Below are positions 11,100 through 25,087 of a stretch of DNA of 64,000 nt, one piece after another (position 1 is the first letter of the stretch; every line of letters starts with the position of its first letter). This DNA comes from Pelecanus crispus. Its lineage: Eukaryota > Chordata > Aves > Pelecaniformes > Pelecanidae. The notes below the pieces were generated by a model, which made no database searches, was not told where the DNA came from, and saw nothing but the letters and a program-made list of their open reading frames with translations. Position numbers and translations under genes: made by a program. The stretch lies in assembly GCF_030463565.1 (NCBI RefSeq), contig NC_134655.1:10242372-10306371 (forward strand), read 5' to 3'.

Positions 11100-14000
11100 C
11101 AATGAAATTTTAGATGTAGTAATTGGACAGTGCTGTGTTGGGTTGCAGCTAGTACCTGCTCCACAAGGAGGGACTGTGGTCCCTCATCCAGGCTTTAAAA
11201 AAAAATACTTTTAGATAATACTTACACTGTACAGGACAAGACTTTTAAACCATATACGACACTGTTAAAATATTCATATAAATACTCTACAGACAATTGT
11301 GCAACCAAACCGTTAGGAAGGTTCACACATTAGACCACCACAGATCTCTGTGGACAAGAAGTGGCACAATGCTGAGAAAAATTCAGCCAGAAACCATCTG
11401 AGTGTCCTCTGCTGGAGACCATGTTACAAACATAGAAGTCTTCAACACATGGCTCAGTAGAAATGCAGTCCCCACCTCTGGATTAGTGTGTTTAAAATAA
11501 TTGATTTTATTGGGCACGTTTTTGTATGAAGATTGTTTCCACCTGTGAACCTTACTGAAACCTCACTGAAATGCTGGCCAATGCCCAGGGACCTTCAGCT
11601 TTACTGAAAGTGGGAAGGTTTGCAAGTTTGTTAGTTCAGGTTAAAAACTGAACCTTCGTAGACAAAGTTTTCCTGTGCAAAGATCTGGGGCTCAGGCTTT
11701 TGAGGTGAACAAGGAAAGGTACAAATGTATGCTGAATTTGTGGCACTTAAGCTGGTTTATAATAGGAATTTTTATTGGTTTTGTGTTACACTTTTTCTGC
11801 ATTACATCAGCCTTAATAACCAGCACTGGATACGAGGAAGCCTAAGGAGACAGTTGCCTTAGTGTTCTTCAGTGCATAGTTTAGTGCCAGGGAAGTGACA
11901 AGGCAGACATACCCCTAGCAATGAAGTGGGATGTAGAAAAAGGAAAAGTGGCCATAAATACATCTTAGTCAGCATTTCTGTAGTCATCAAGTTGCTTCAC
12001 AAATACTATTTAAGTAAGCCTTCTAGCACATCAGTGAGATACTGTGTAAATACTTCATTTTGATTTAGTGACTTAACTGAAAAACTAGAAGTAATTTTCA
12101 GAATAGTGAAATGACCCAAAATAAATGTATTAGTTTTGTCAAAACAAATTTTTTGATTCACATGAAAAAAATCCTAGTGTTCAGTAGTCATAATAAAAGA
12201 AAACAGAGCCAGAGGTTTAAAAAAGTAGGCAGGAAAGATAAAGGTCTCCAACCAGATGTGGTGATTACAGCACTCTAAGTGGATGAGGGCGTATTACTGC
12301 TTAACATGATAACCTGTAGCCCACAGTGAGAGAGTTCACACACGTGTACCCAATCAGAAAGCATCCTCTGTGCTCTGGTGATTTTGACGATGGTTGAGAA
12401 TGGGTGAAAAGACATGTTACGTCTTTCTGTAATTTCACTAAAAAGCCTACATTTTATGAGCCTTTTAAAGGAAACTAGCAATGAAAGTTTCATTAATTGC
12501 CTTTTTGTGGTGGTTCCAGCAGCAATACTATTTAATTCCCACAGAAGGTCTTGTGCAGCTTGGATTCCTAGTGGTGGTAGATTCATGCAGGCAGAGGAGG
12601 AAGAGGATGGCAAGCTCCTGTGTCTTGCTAATGTCAGGACCAGCCAATGCAAGACTGCTCAGCAGGATGAAACCAGCTGGGAGTTGTGCTGATTCTGCTG
12701 GTGACAATGCCTGCAGGATCCAAGCAGCATCTCCAAGTCTCCTCCTGTCTGGGACTGAATCCTTTCTCCTGTGCAGCAGCCCCTGGCGTGCAGAGAAATG
12801 CAGGTTGTATCATGCTGCACCCTAGCTTGTAGATATGGCGCAGAACACAAGCTCTGAAAAACACAGCGTATATTCCTTCAGTGTTAGTGTTAAAAGCTTG
12901 TTACCCCAATTAAAGTCAGAGGATGTGCCAAAAAGTTGCAACAGAACATAATACATGGGTAGCAAAACTTCCCAACATTAATGTAAAATGTTCTGATGTG
13001 CCAGAACAAATAGACCAGCTCAGCTCTTGCAGGCTGGCTGGCAGAACAGACTCATCTCTGACAGTGTTAATGCTGTTAGGCAAAAGCACTATTTTATGAA
13101 GAGATGACATGAGATATTAAGTTCAGCTTTATATTTGTCATGTGTTTTAAAATTATTAAAGCACCAATGAGAAGTAGTCTTTATAAAAAGCATTTATAAC
13201 ATTCAAGCTTAATAATTCACAGTGAATCCATTAAATTTACAAAGGTGCTTTAACAGCATCAAGGAACCATCCCTAAAATACAGTAGATTAAGAATTGCAC
13301 ATAAAAAAATCACTATTACTATATCACAGTAAATGATGAGGATCCAAGGGCTTTTTAGTTATGTTCTAATATTTCCAGCTGTTACAACCACAGTAAAACT
13401 TGCATGAAAATATCACATTGTTAAGCACAGTGTGAAAGAGGTGCTGGGGAAGTGGAGGAACAGAAAGCTTTACTTGATGCTGGTCTGGATATCCCATTTA
13501 CCCTGCGACTTTTGATAGCTCTTTTAGTAATAAGAAACTTTTATGATTGGTTGAAATACTCTGTGTGTGGGTGTATGTGTGTGCATAGTCATAAATTCCT
13601 GGTGTATGATGCAGAATTTCTTCATCTGAAAGCACTAAAGCAAAATGCTTCAGTGGATATGCGAGAGCTCCATTCTAAACCAGAGAGAACACAAGATTTT
13701 GCATTGTAATTTTATCCTTGTAACCTAGCTTCAAGTTTAAAATCAACCTTCAGATTCCCCTAGATTTACAGACAAAGCATATTCACATTGCTCATCTCAG
13801 CCAAGAAATGAATCTAAACCAGAATGTGCGAGACTGCTGAGTTCATTGTATACATATAAACAGGTATGATCAGGTTTAAGAGACAGGAAAAGAGGCTGAA
13901 GAGGGAAAGACCAGAGTGACACAGACTATTAGCATTTTCTTTTGTAAGACCCATGTCCCCACATTCCAGTTAAGCAGAGAAGGAGCTTACTGCTCTAAGA

Positions 14001-16686
14001 TTTTCCCCTCAATAGATAACTTTTGCATAGTTGCACTTTTGTACAGGGTGCTGGCTATGCATGCTAAGTCTGTCCTGATGAGCCCTGCAGACGTGCCCGT
14101 GGCAGAGGTGCTGAGGGTTGGGAATGAGATGTGCTGCTGGAGCTGCACTCAAACTTTCTGTATTCAGGGCATGTGCTTGTTTTATGCGTCCCTCCTGCCA
14201 GGGCACTTTGGTTTTCATAAGTAAAGCAGTACATTCAGCTATCAAAGGGAAAAGGTGAAGGCAAAGAAAAGGCCAGGAAGTTCCGATGTTTAATGAACCT
14301 TTCATTCAGCATATACTTCTCACGTAAGCTGAGTATGTGGAGAAATCCCATGGAATTCAGACCAGACAGTGCGTGGGCTAAATTGTTGAGCAGCATAGTA
14401 AGCAAAGAAAGGGGAAAGTCTCACTCGGTTATCAAATCCAGTCCCTTGTTATTGTGGGCAATCCTATCCTATAATTCAATTCATAAATTGATGTATGATC
14501 CCATCATAAACTGATGTATGATTCACAACAACAATTTTGTTGTGAAAAAGAGGATGGGGGGGAAGATTAATCTGTTCTAATTTTCTGTATGACCTTAGCG
14601 GTTGGCCTGAAGGATGCAAGAGAGGATGATGCCCACACTATAAACTTGCATGAAGTAGGAGGCTATTGCTCACCAGTGTAGACTCTAAGAACCTGAAGAA
14701 TAATGATAGGTCACTATAAAATAGTATATTACTTCCCCCGATTCTCCATTTCTCCACTATACTGGGTAGAAGAATACAAGACGTGTTTCTTCTGGAGCAA
14801 GAGTTAAATCACCAGGCTTTGAGCTGTGTAAGGATCTTCAGTTCCATGAGACTGAAATGCCAGCATTCTGCGTTTTTCCTTACATCCAAGCTGAACAAAC
14901 AGAACAAGCAGAACACTTGGCCCTTTGTGGTATAAAAGCTAGTGAGAACTCAGAGTGACTATATTACTTGTACACTCCTTGTCTCCTCTGAGAATACAGC
15001 TGCAAGATGGTATCTAGATTACAAAAATTGTTTAATATTATACAGACTATGTTGGACCATGTGACAGCACCTCCTGCAATGAGTAGGTGATCTGATTCAA
15101 GAGTGAGGGGGAAATGGGCTGGTGCCTCAGTTCTTGCTTTCTTGTCATGGCACTGAAAATGAGCTGATCGCCACACCTCTGGCTGGGTAGAGCCATAGAA
15201 TATCCCATGTCTGGGACAAAGGCACAGCACGCCACCAAAAGTTATACCGCGACTGAAGAGATGGTTACACCTCCTGTGTATGTGCCAATCCAGCTAGTCT
15301 GGTGAGAACCAAGCAGCCAAGACCCAGCAGCACAGCCTTTATCGTGTGATATAGCTGCCAGAATTAGTCGCCAGTGCCCATCTGCCTCATCTAGCTGTTT
15401 CCATGGCTTCATTGTCATAGGCACGCGTTGAGGGAGATGAGATGATGCTCAGGTGTGCCTGCACAGGCTGCAGCAAATGCTCTCAGTGTCGCACAGACAT
15501 CCTTACAGCTACACTCACCCTTTGCTCAATATACCACCCACTCTTCCTAGCTAACTCTTAATTCCTGAAACTAGGTTTTGCACAGGATTTGAGAAGCCCA
15601 CACAAGTTTTTGTTGGTCCTCTTCTTAGGAGAGCATTTTGCTTATACTGAATATACTTAGGAAAGTTATTGACCATGTGGTTACTAATGTCAAATCTTTA
15701 GAAAGCCAAATTGGTCTCAGTAAATATTCAGCAGGAGACCTGCCTATAATTGATAGTTTTACGTGTAACATATGTAGGTGGTTTCGCTTTATGTTTCATA
15801 ACAGTGTAAACAGAGTACTGCATGTACTCCATGTTCTGTATTACTATGTAACTAGTACAGCAACCTTTGTGCAAGAGCCAAATGCCATCCAGAGACTAGA
15901 CTTGACACATATTTGTCAAAACCAGGAAAGGGAAAGCAAATTCCAGCGTGTTGGACAAAGAGTACTTGCCTAAAATGTGAGCTTTTCTATCCCATGCTAT
16001 CATACCTCCTTAATAACCCACTGTAATAAAAGCTAATAATGAGGCACATTAAGATTAAATTAACTCGACTGAACAAATGAAAATGTGGAATCGCTATGAA
16101 TCCCAAGGAGTAAATTCAAGTGTGGGTATTAACAGTTGACACCCCAGCCCCTAACCTGTGAGCGGGCACTTGATCTTCAGATCTGGGAAGCAGGTTGCCC
16201 TTCTGCTACTCCTTAGAACTGCAATGGCCGGGCGCAAGCCCATCACAGAACCACAGAAAATTAGTTTGCCAGGCTGTTTCATCTTATAGCCTGAAGTCTT
16301 AGATTAACAACCTGTGTCTAAGCGACAAACTTTGGATCTTCAAAGGCTATGGAATCCTCCTCATAGAAGGCTCCAGAGCTCCACTGTTTTTATCAGTCTG
16401 AGAAAAGCACCCTGCTTAGACTGTGGGTTAGGTTGAATTTTTATCCCAGAATGAACTGATTCAATCTGGAACATTTAAAATGAATAATGAAAATATCTTC
16501 TTGGTTAAAAAGAAAAGCAGTAGGTTTTGTTTCTCATAAATGCATACTATGCTGACCATTAGCTTCGTCCTTCTCTGAGGTATGCCAATTTTGTGATGAG
16601 AGATCCATGAGAATGCCTAATAACTGGCAGATGATTTGTGGCTGCTGTTACAGGCATATGTCAATGAAATACAAGGTCTGTTTTGT
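11100..16686. other. intergenic or intronic DNA between two LTRs
   Basis: About 5.6 kb of AT-rich sequence with no recognised gene. A short TG-rich run lies near 13562-13585. The ORFs at 12275-12864 occur on both strands in several frames and have no recognised domain. Confidence 0.55.
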
Positions 16687-16691
16687 GATAC

Positions 16692-17258
16692 TGTTGTGGT
16701 TTAGCCCCAGCCAGCAACTGAGCACCATGCAGCAGCTCGCTCACTCCCCCTGCCCCGATGGGATGGGGGAGAGAATTGGAGGAGTAAGAGTGAGAAACAC
16801 TCCTGGGTTGAGATAAGAACAGTTTAATAACTGAAATAAAGTGAAATAGTAATGATAATAATAAAAATATAATAATGATGATAATAATAGTATACAAAGC
16901 AAGTGATGCACAATGCAATTGCTCACCACCCACTGGCCGATACCCAGCCCGTTCCCGAGCAGCGATCACTGCTCCCCGCCCAACCCCCCCCAGTTTCTGT
17001 ACTGAGCATGACATCATATGGTATGGAATAGCCCTTTGGGCAGTTTGGATCAACTATTCTGGCTGTGCCCCCTCCCAGTTTCTTGTGCACCTGGCAGAGC
17101 ATGGGAAGCTGAAAAAGTCCTTGACTAGCATAAGCAGTCCTTAGCAACAACTAAACCATCAGCGTGTTATCAACATTCTTCTCATCCTAAATCCAAACCA
17201 CAGCACTATGCCTGCTACTAGGAAGAAAATTAACTCTATTCCAGCTGCAACCAGGACA
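16692..17258 (-). mobile_element. solo LTR of an avian endogenous retrovirus (copy 2)
   Basis: This is the same subfamily as the LTR at 10522-11094 but in the opposite orientation. On the plus strand it begins TGTTGTGG and ends CCAGGACA. A perfect 5-bp target duplication GATAC flanks it (16687-16691 and 17259-17263). It shares long identical stretches with copy 1, including the segments around CCTAGTAGCAGGCATAGTG and CCAAAGGGCTATTCCATACC. No internal viral genes are present. Confidence 0.93.
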
Positions 17259-17263
17259 GATAC

Positions 17264-20208
17264 CAAGGCACTAATCCTGCTCGCTTTATTAATTAAATGG
17301 AATTACACACATCAAAAAGTAAAGCAAGTTTTGGCTGTTGCAAGGAAGTTATTCTTGTTGCCTACATGAGAGCTCCCTATGGGAGTCATATTCTGCTTTC
17401 ATTACACTTGCAGTATCGGACTGAGTTCTATTACAGAAGTGTGCCTGTGGCTAGAGTACTTTCCCATGTTGGAGTCAGGTCTCATCTCTGATTACTGAGC
17501 CTATGCCTCAGACTTCATACATGAAGTACAATGAAAGTAAACTGATACAAGGGCTTAATATGTTGACCTTTGGCAACCTTTGTCCTTGCTGTTGTGAGTA
17601 GCTGTCAAAGAATTCTTCAAGGAGATAGTGATTCATTGTGGTAGTGTGTGCAGTCATCACAGGGGTCAGTGATGGCTTTGTTACGGCTTGACCAGGAAGA
17701 GAATAGAGTCCAAGCCTTGATCTGAACCTTTGCAAAAAATAGTGCAAGACGAACCAGGTCCAAATTGGTGGGCAGTCCTCACAGGTGATTGGATGTGATG
17801 AGAATCACCGATGTTCAAAGGGAAATGAAGTCTTCCCTTTTTCCAGTATCAGACTTGCCAAATTAAACTACTTGTGAAGCACCAGCCTCTGTTTGTTTAC
17901 GCAAACTTTTACATACATGCCCAGCATTACTTACCTGAACAGTCCCCCTGCAGTGAGTGCTTTCAGGGCTGTGATCAAGCTGGGAACAGGTAAAAATCAT
18001 GAACAAGTGCAGCACAAATGCTTATGGTGTCCAGATGTTCCTTCCCTAGGCTCCAGCATTAGGGACTGGGTGAGCTATCCATAAGTTATAATAAGATTTC
18101 TCAATTTTAGGTTTGGCAGCTTTCACTGTTTATTTCTCTCTTACATTCACTCGTAGCATTTAAACTAAGCAGTGTTTTCAGGTAATTGAGACACTTGGGA
18201 AAACTGGTATTAACAAAATCTATTTTTCTGTATAAAGTATTTGGCAGAAAATGACAGGCTTTCAAGTGCTTTTTTTCTTTTTTAAATGCTTTTGGCTGTT
18301 ATTAGTGAGGGTTAAAAGAATCTCTAGTGTGAACAATTGGCCATTCACCCAGCATAAAATGACTATGGCTGCATTAGCTCCCGCCCATAGGGAGCACTGT
18401 AAAGTCTTGGTAACAATATCACAGGCAGTTTGGCAAGTACAAATAAAAAAAGAAGGCAAAAATTATAAAGAAGGCTTCTGCCCAGAGATAAGCTTGAAAC
18501 TATTATAACTACTATAACAGGAGCTACTCTTGAGTGCTTCCCCAGACTGCTGACAAGAAGGATATTGAATCACTGAGGACTTTATGCTCTCTGCTGTGAG
18601 TCTGGGGACAATCCGGCAAAGTTGTAATTCCAGCTTCTTTTTTCCCAGCTAAGTACAATCTGAAAATTTTCTATCCTATTTAGGAAGTATTTGTGACTGG
18701 ATGAAAAATGGAAAACCCAAATGGTAAATGGCTATGAAATAAACACATCCTGGAAGTAGAGGAAGGGTGGTTGCCTGGAGGACTGAAAAGGGTCTGGAGG
18801 GAAGTCTAATAGGACTGACCAGATTCCAGCCTGGATTCTGCCATATGTCACTACTGGGCCTGTGGTATTTCCCTGTGTACTGGATCCCCAAACTTCAGCA
18901 TTTGTGCCTTTTAGCTCTGCCCTCCCCACATTCGGTGCTGTGCTGCACCAGGGAGTTTGCAGTGCTAATTTAGCTGAATAGAGACCTGGGGGTGGAGGCT
19001 GTTTTCCGCAGGGTTTCACAGCAGATGGAGTGGATCTCAGGCAATTGGAAGTGTCGGAGGGAGACATGTATGGAAAAGCCTGTATTTAGCTTCTGTCTAT
19101 TTAGAGCTGCAGCAGAGCTCAAAGGCTGAGCTTTATGTGTAGACAATGATTTGGTCCTCCTTTTGTTTGAATATGTGTTCATTCACTGGGAGGCCTCTAT
19201 CTCAGGTATTTTTCGGGTTAAGGGTGTCTGCAGTGGCAGCTTCTACATCCAGGAGAGTGTCCTTGCCACAAGGTGATATTTTGGGTGAAAACCTCCATTC
19301 TCATTGAAACGAAGCCAAGAAAAAAAAAGAATTACAGCTCAAAAAATAGCTAGAGGGACCCAGGTTCCCTGCTGTTCAGGAAATATCTCTGGGGCTGTTT
19401 CTTAGAAGACCTAACATGCAGGCGTCCCAGTGATGAGGGAGCAAAGCCCAAATCTTTCTGCTCAAGTTCCTGAGACCATTTCTCCTCCCAAATCCATGAC
19501 TCACTTGTTCCCTGAGTTGCGTCCAATTCTGCTACTCAGCCTGCAAGTAGCAGCAGACCGCACAGAGCAGCTGTGGGACTCACCAGCCAAACACATTTCC
19601 ACAGCCTAAAGGGTCGGAGTCATGTCCAATGTGGACTTACTAAAGGAGGCCACATTAAAAAAAAGAAATTCAAAGGACAACTCATGTCCTCACTTTTTTT
19701 GATGTCTAGAACATGCAGTAGGATTTGGGAACCTAGCATGAAATGAAGCCCTGTCTGTTTAAAGTGTTTTTCATCAGAGCATATATATTGCTTTCTTAAT
19801 ATACTATACTGCACCTCTTCCCCTAACGAGCAGCACTTAATGCTGGGCAATCAAATGCAAGCAGAGTACCCTTTTCACCCATCTGTCTTGAAGACACCTC
19901 TTTGTGTATTTTTATTAACTGGATGCATTTATTAACATTATGGAGTATTTCATTAGTATAAGCAAAATAGGAGCATCAGCCACCAGTTACTGAAGGCATT
20001 ATGAGGCATGGTTATTCCATGGATCTGACTTAACATGTAGCAGGAATTAGGTGAAGCTGTCCAGCTTCTTTCAAGGACTACTTGATGGCACAACTCGACT
20101 ACATATTCCAGCTCTTTCATTTATTTGTTCAATATAATCAAACAATTGTTTCTAAGACAGCTGAAAACATGCTGTTGAGTCAATTCAGGAAGATGAATGG
20201 ACTAAAAC
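17264..20208. other. intergenic or intronic DNA
   Basis: AT-rich sequence between LTR copies 2 and 3. No gene or repeat family could be named; short A and T runs only. Confidence 0.55.
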
Positions 20209-20213
20209 CTGCT

Positions 20214-20793
20214 TGTGGCGGGTTAACCCACCCAGTAGGCAGCTCAGCCCCACACAGCTGCTCGCTCACTCCCCCCCACCAGGATGGGGGAGAGAATTGG
20301 AAGGGCAAAAGTGAGAAAACTTGTGGGTAAAGATAAAAACGGTTTAATAACTAAAGGAAAAGCTACACGTGCAGGCAAAGCAAAATAAGGAATTCATTCA
20401 TTACTTCCCATCAGCAGGCAGATGTTTAGCCATTTCCAGGAAAGCAGGGCTCCACCACATGTAACTTGGGAAGACAAACACTGTAACTCCAAATGTTCCT
20501 CCTTCTTCCTTCTTCCCCCAGCTTTACATGCTGAGCGTGACATCATATGGTATGGAATATCCCTTGGGTTAGTTGGGGTTGGCTGTCCCAGCTGTGTCCC
20601 CTCCCACCTTCTTGCATACCCCCAGCTTACTTGCTGGCAGGGCAGTGTGAGAAACCCAAAAGGCCTTGATGCTGTTCAGCAATAGCCAAAACACTGGTGT
20701 GTTATCATCACTGTTTTGGCCACAAATACAGAACATAGCACCCTACAAGCCACTATGAAGAAAATTAACTCTATCCCAGCCAAAACCAGTGCA
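20214..20793 (-). mobile_element. solo LTR of an avian endogenous retrovirus (copy 3, diverged subfamily)
   Basis: The terminal blocks match the other LTRs: TTAATAACT near the R region, GATGGGGGAGAGAATTGGA, a CATATGGTATGGAATA block, and the end TTAACTCTATCCCAGCC. The middle (about 20360-20520) is unrelated to copies 1 and 2, so this is a different subfamily. The plus-strand boundaries are TGTGGCGG and CCAGTGCA. The flanking pentamers CTGCT (20209-20213) and CTGTT (20794-20798) match at four of five positions, as expected for an older insertion. Confidence 0.85.
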
Positions 20794-21816
20794 CTGTTAC
20801 ACTGCTGAGAAGTTTTTGTTGACATTTCATTGCTAATTCAGAAAGATAAAATACTTTCTAAACTTGCAGAATTATTTCTGTGCATGGTAATTTCTAATCT
20901 CTTGTTTATAGGATGTTTTAATAACTATATGACAGCTGTTCAAAGCCAATTTTAACAGGGGAGGGAAATCATTATACATTACCCCAAGACTATTTTGTAG
21001 TTTAGTGTGTTCTATAAATGGTGACAGATGTAAATAGCTACTGTATTTCACTGCAGGAAGCAGTGACCCAGGCAGACTGGCATAGGCTGATGCTCTCTTT
21101 GTGCTATTTCCAGTTGGCAAATGGTTCCTGTTCTATACTTCTTACTGTATTTACCCTTCATTTTTCTAGACTATCTCTTTTTAAAAGCTGCAGTTGAATT
21201 TCAAGGGGCACATGTTGTTAACATATTTCATGGACTACTTTCCTGTTTGGGAAAGTGCTCTGGAACATTGACTCCACTTGTAAGATTTTAGAAGAATATA
21301 TTGTCATGCTTCAAGCAATTAGACCCATTCTCATATTGGCATATTGGTCGACATTAGTCTGGTGTATCACCAGTTCTAAACCTTATCTTCAGGAGCAAAG
21401 AAGACTTAAGCAATTGGGCCATCTGTGTATCTATTTGTGTTTACTCTCCCTCCCAGTAATTTTTTTTAACCCATGAGCAAATTTCAGCTAAATTTGGGAG
21501 AGGGATACAGGTCCATATAATCATATTGCCACAGGTTTTATCAAAGTAGATACAGAAGATGGGTCACAGAATTGGCCAAACAAAGAGAAAGTCTGCAGTA
21601 TGATTATTATTAGACACTACAGAATCCACATAAACAGCTGTTAATGCCCCCATTGCATAAAAATGTTTCAAAATAAATATTGATGTTGGTGTCTAAGATG
21701 CTGAGATCAAGTGTATGATAAACCGTATGCCCATATGACACCGCATCTCATTATTTAAAAGATTTCTTTATTTTGTAAATAAATAACAGAGAGAAAACAA
21801 AAGAGAGTTGTCTGAC

Positions 21817-22239
21817 TTAATGCCCTGTCTTCATGGTCATGATGTCTTTATTTCTGAATGATATGGAGGCAATAACATGACTATTCACAAGTCCAAATTC
21901 TGTAACTGGCATTGAGCAGGTTGAAACTGGAGAGCTGTCTGATGGGTTTGATTTCTGACTCATTGGGTATTTACATTTTTTAGGATTAGATTTGGTATCA
22001 GAGTGCAACGTTGATGTTTTCAGTTCCTCCTGAATCAGAAAACCTTCAAAGAACTTTTTCTGAAACACTGACACCTGGTGATTTGAAAATGATACACTGT
22101 TTCTGGGATCTTGCACTTTCTGACTGAAAATTATGTTGTTTCCAGTTTCCCTGCTATTTTTTGCTAGGGGCCATAAAAGCCATCTGATTTGGGAATCATC
22201 AGTAGCAGAGATCCCAGCAGCCAGCACTAGGGTTGGCCC
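21817..22239 (-). other. candidate terminal coding exon, unidentified
   Basis: About 140 codons are open on the minus strand and end in TAA at 21819-21817. The stop is followed within about 50 bases by AATAAA on the same strand (plus-strand TTTATT at about 21768-21780), like a short 3' UTR. A possible acceptor (TTCCCAAATCAG) lies near 22188. Composition is polar and rich in Ser, Lys, Gln and Asn, more gene-like than most ORFs here. I recognise no family. AT-rich DNA offers many AATAAA matches by chance, so this is only a candidate. Confidence 0.25.
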
Positions 22240-25087
22240 TCACAACTGGGTTGTCTGTCCCGGAGCCATATATCTCCTCTCAGATGGAGCTTACAACAAG
22301 AACATGGTTAGAGCAGCTGTGGAGCTTGGAGAACACTTGCCCGTGGAGGGGTGGAAAAGCTGGGGCTGGGTGTAAACTACAGAAGAGCGGTACATTGGAA
22401 CTCAGGAGTAAGTGCAGTCTCTGAACATGTTGGCAGAGCTATGAGGTCTCTTCAGAGTCAGCTCCTAGGTTTACTGCAGTCAATATCCGCAACTTTCTGA
22501 TACTTGAACTAAACCCCTGAATCCTGGCAGCTGGACCAGGGCTTGCAGACTTTAATATCAGACCTTGATGAACATTGGAGCATGACTAATTCAACAAAAA
22601 ACCTCACCCAATTTTTGGTACCGATTGGCTGTCTGCCTACATGCATATTGCCAATGTTGCCACTAATAAAATTCCTGTTAGCATTGTAAATCTGCTTTGC
22701 TCTCTGCTGCATATGCTTTGGGAATATCTGATAATTCAAAGCATCAAGAAAATTTTAATTATTGAGTACAAACTATTTGAGGTGCTACACTGCCATGAGA
22801 CCTCCTTCTCCAGATTTCTCTGTTTCTTATAGGCCCTTTATATCCATAAATGAGCAACAAGGAGGTGGGTGGGTATTTTGCAACTTACTCTTGGCCAAGA
22901 TGTTCATCCTTACCAACTGAAATGATTCTGTTCTCTCCTAACCTCTAATTTGAGAAGCTAGGAAGAAGTGCACCTTTTTAAGAGCTTTTTTTATTCCCAT
23001 AAAGTCTGGCAAACCCTGCAAAGCCCACAAAGCTTTGTGTAAACTAGAGAAGATTACTGAACCCACCAGTGGGCTCTTAATTATTTGAATTTCAGCACAT
23101 GATCAAGTACTTTGCTGGATGAGTGTCTGTATTTCAGACCCAGGGCTGTTCTGGGTAGAAGCTCGGGGGCAATTCCTCTTTACTGTCTCTAGTGATCTTA
23201 ACAGAATGAAGAAATCTATCACACAAGCAAGGTCACTAGGATTAAATTCTCTGTGTGAGGTTAGAACATTGTCTACAATACAAAGAAAATAATATATGTT
23301 TTCACTTGGAAGTGTTCAGAAGTGAATCTTTTCCAAAACATCTAACACTAAGCTAGATGCTGTCTGCCAGGAGCTGTATGCAGTGCTGCTACATTCTGGT
23401 GCATTCTGCTCACTCGTTGTCAGCCTGTTTCACAGTGCTGTACACATCTTATCAAAGGATCTTATAGACTCAGAGCTTAGGAGTGAAAGGATGGGCCCAA
23501 CTATATTTATGCATTATTACACGGGGAATCATTCACACCATTATAACTTTGCCCATGGTGACTAGAGCACTTGTTTACTGGAGAAATTGCATTGTGAAAG
23601 GAACTTACAAAATACTTCCAGCTGTCTCTGAGATCTATGAATTTGTCATTACTGTAAAATGCCAATTTCCTCTCAGATTTGGAGTCTTGAGTTTGGAAAA
23701 GAAAGCTGTCACTGTGTAACCAGATACATGAACAAACACCGTTGTTCAGAAGCATCTGACCAAGGATCAGGGGAGACTTCCAAATCTTCTGTTGCCACAG
23801 CCATATACCTGTGGAATTCACTGTCTCTCCTCACTTGTCACATAGTTTCTCATTATCTCTTACATGCCCACCAATGTAGAACAATGTTTTCAGTCCAGTC
23901 AGTTAGAAACAGTGCTGTTGAAAGCAAACCAATGATTTGTAAGAAAGAATGAAACCTTGGCAATTACGCCCCTTGAATATGATTGTTGATGCTTGTGTAC
24001 AGTATTTATAAGAAATGTTATATTATACATAGTGTAATAAACAAAAAAATAATCTAAAATCCTGATAAGGGGTTCCAATACTACCTTCAAGTGCAGAAAT
24101 CCTGTTTTCCTGATGCATAGGTACTGTGACTCTCATTATACTTGGTTTATATATATATCTATATAAGCAGACTTTCACCACCCCAGAAATCACATGTGTG
24201 TCCTGTCAAATAGCATTTGATGTTTCAGATGAAAAGTTGGGCCAGAAGTGACACGTTACTCATTGAAATGAAGGACATGTCACACACAATTTCCTCTTCA
24301 TGTCAGGTTGAGTCAGTTTGCCCCACATGTCAGTTTGTCTGGCATATGAGATGTGTCAATGGCAGTGGTTCCTATTTCATGCACAACATCTGTTTGTAGC
24401 TCACTGGTTAGATGAGCAAGTCCCAATATCATCCCTGCCAGCTGTCTTCTGTACTATTTCAAACTGCTATGAAACATGAGGGTAACTATAATATGGGACA
24501 TGTCATGGACTATGCTCATTTGGCTTTGCTCATCTGAACCATTGACATTGTGTGGGGGTCCTCATGATGGCTTGCTCTGGTTCTGCTGTGGGTTAGGCTG
24601 TGTCTCAAGTAGGTTATTTTCAGAATAAGGGAAGGATGTGTTAATAGTCTTGCTGTCTTAACATGAACAGATGTTACAATTGGCATGATGCTAAGATGGG
24701 GCATATAAAAAACAGAAATAGAAATTTGCATCAAATTTTGGCTCAGCAATAATTCTGGGAGTGTAATTTTGATCTAGTCTAATTAGCCTAATTTCTATGA
24801 CTACTGATTTTTCAGCACATGTCTCTAAAGAACCATATTTAGGAAAATAGTAGCAAAACTTGCAGTTGTCACAGCAGATGCAGCGCCTGTCCATCTAAAC
24901 AGGGAAATTGGTAGATTCAGGATTTGATACCATTTTTTGAGAAAAAAGATTATGGTATAAACAGCAAATATACTGACATAAACTCTTGCATTATTTTTGT
25001 CCTTTATGAGGTGAAGCCAAGGATTATTCTTAGATGTAAGCAGGATATAAGCCAGGTCTCTGGCTGAGACTCAGCACCTTTTCAGCA

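Noticed and set aside
16223..16240. GGCCGGGCGCAAGCCCATCAC resembles the start of 7SL-derived repeats
   Set aside because: Only about 10 bases match and birds lack Alu; chance similarity.
16661..17150. ORFs of 75-130 residues
   Set aside because: They lie inside the solo LTR and encode nothing recognisable; avian LTRs of this type are non-coding.
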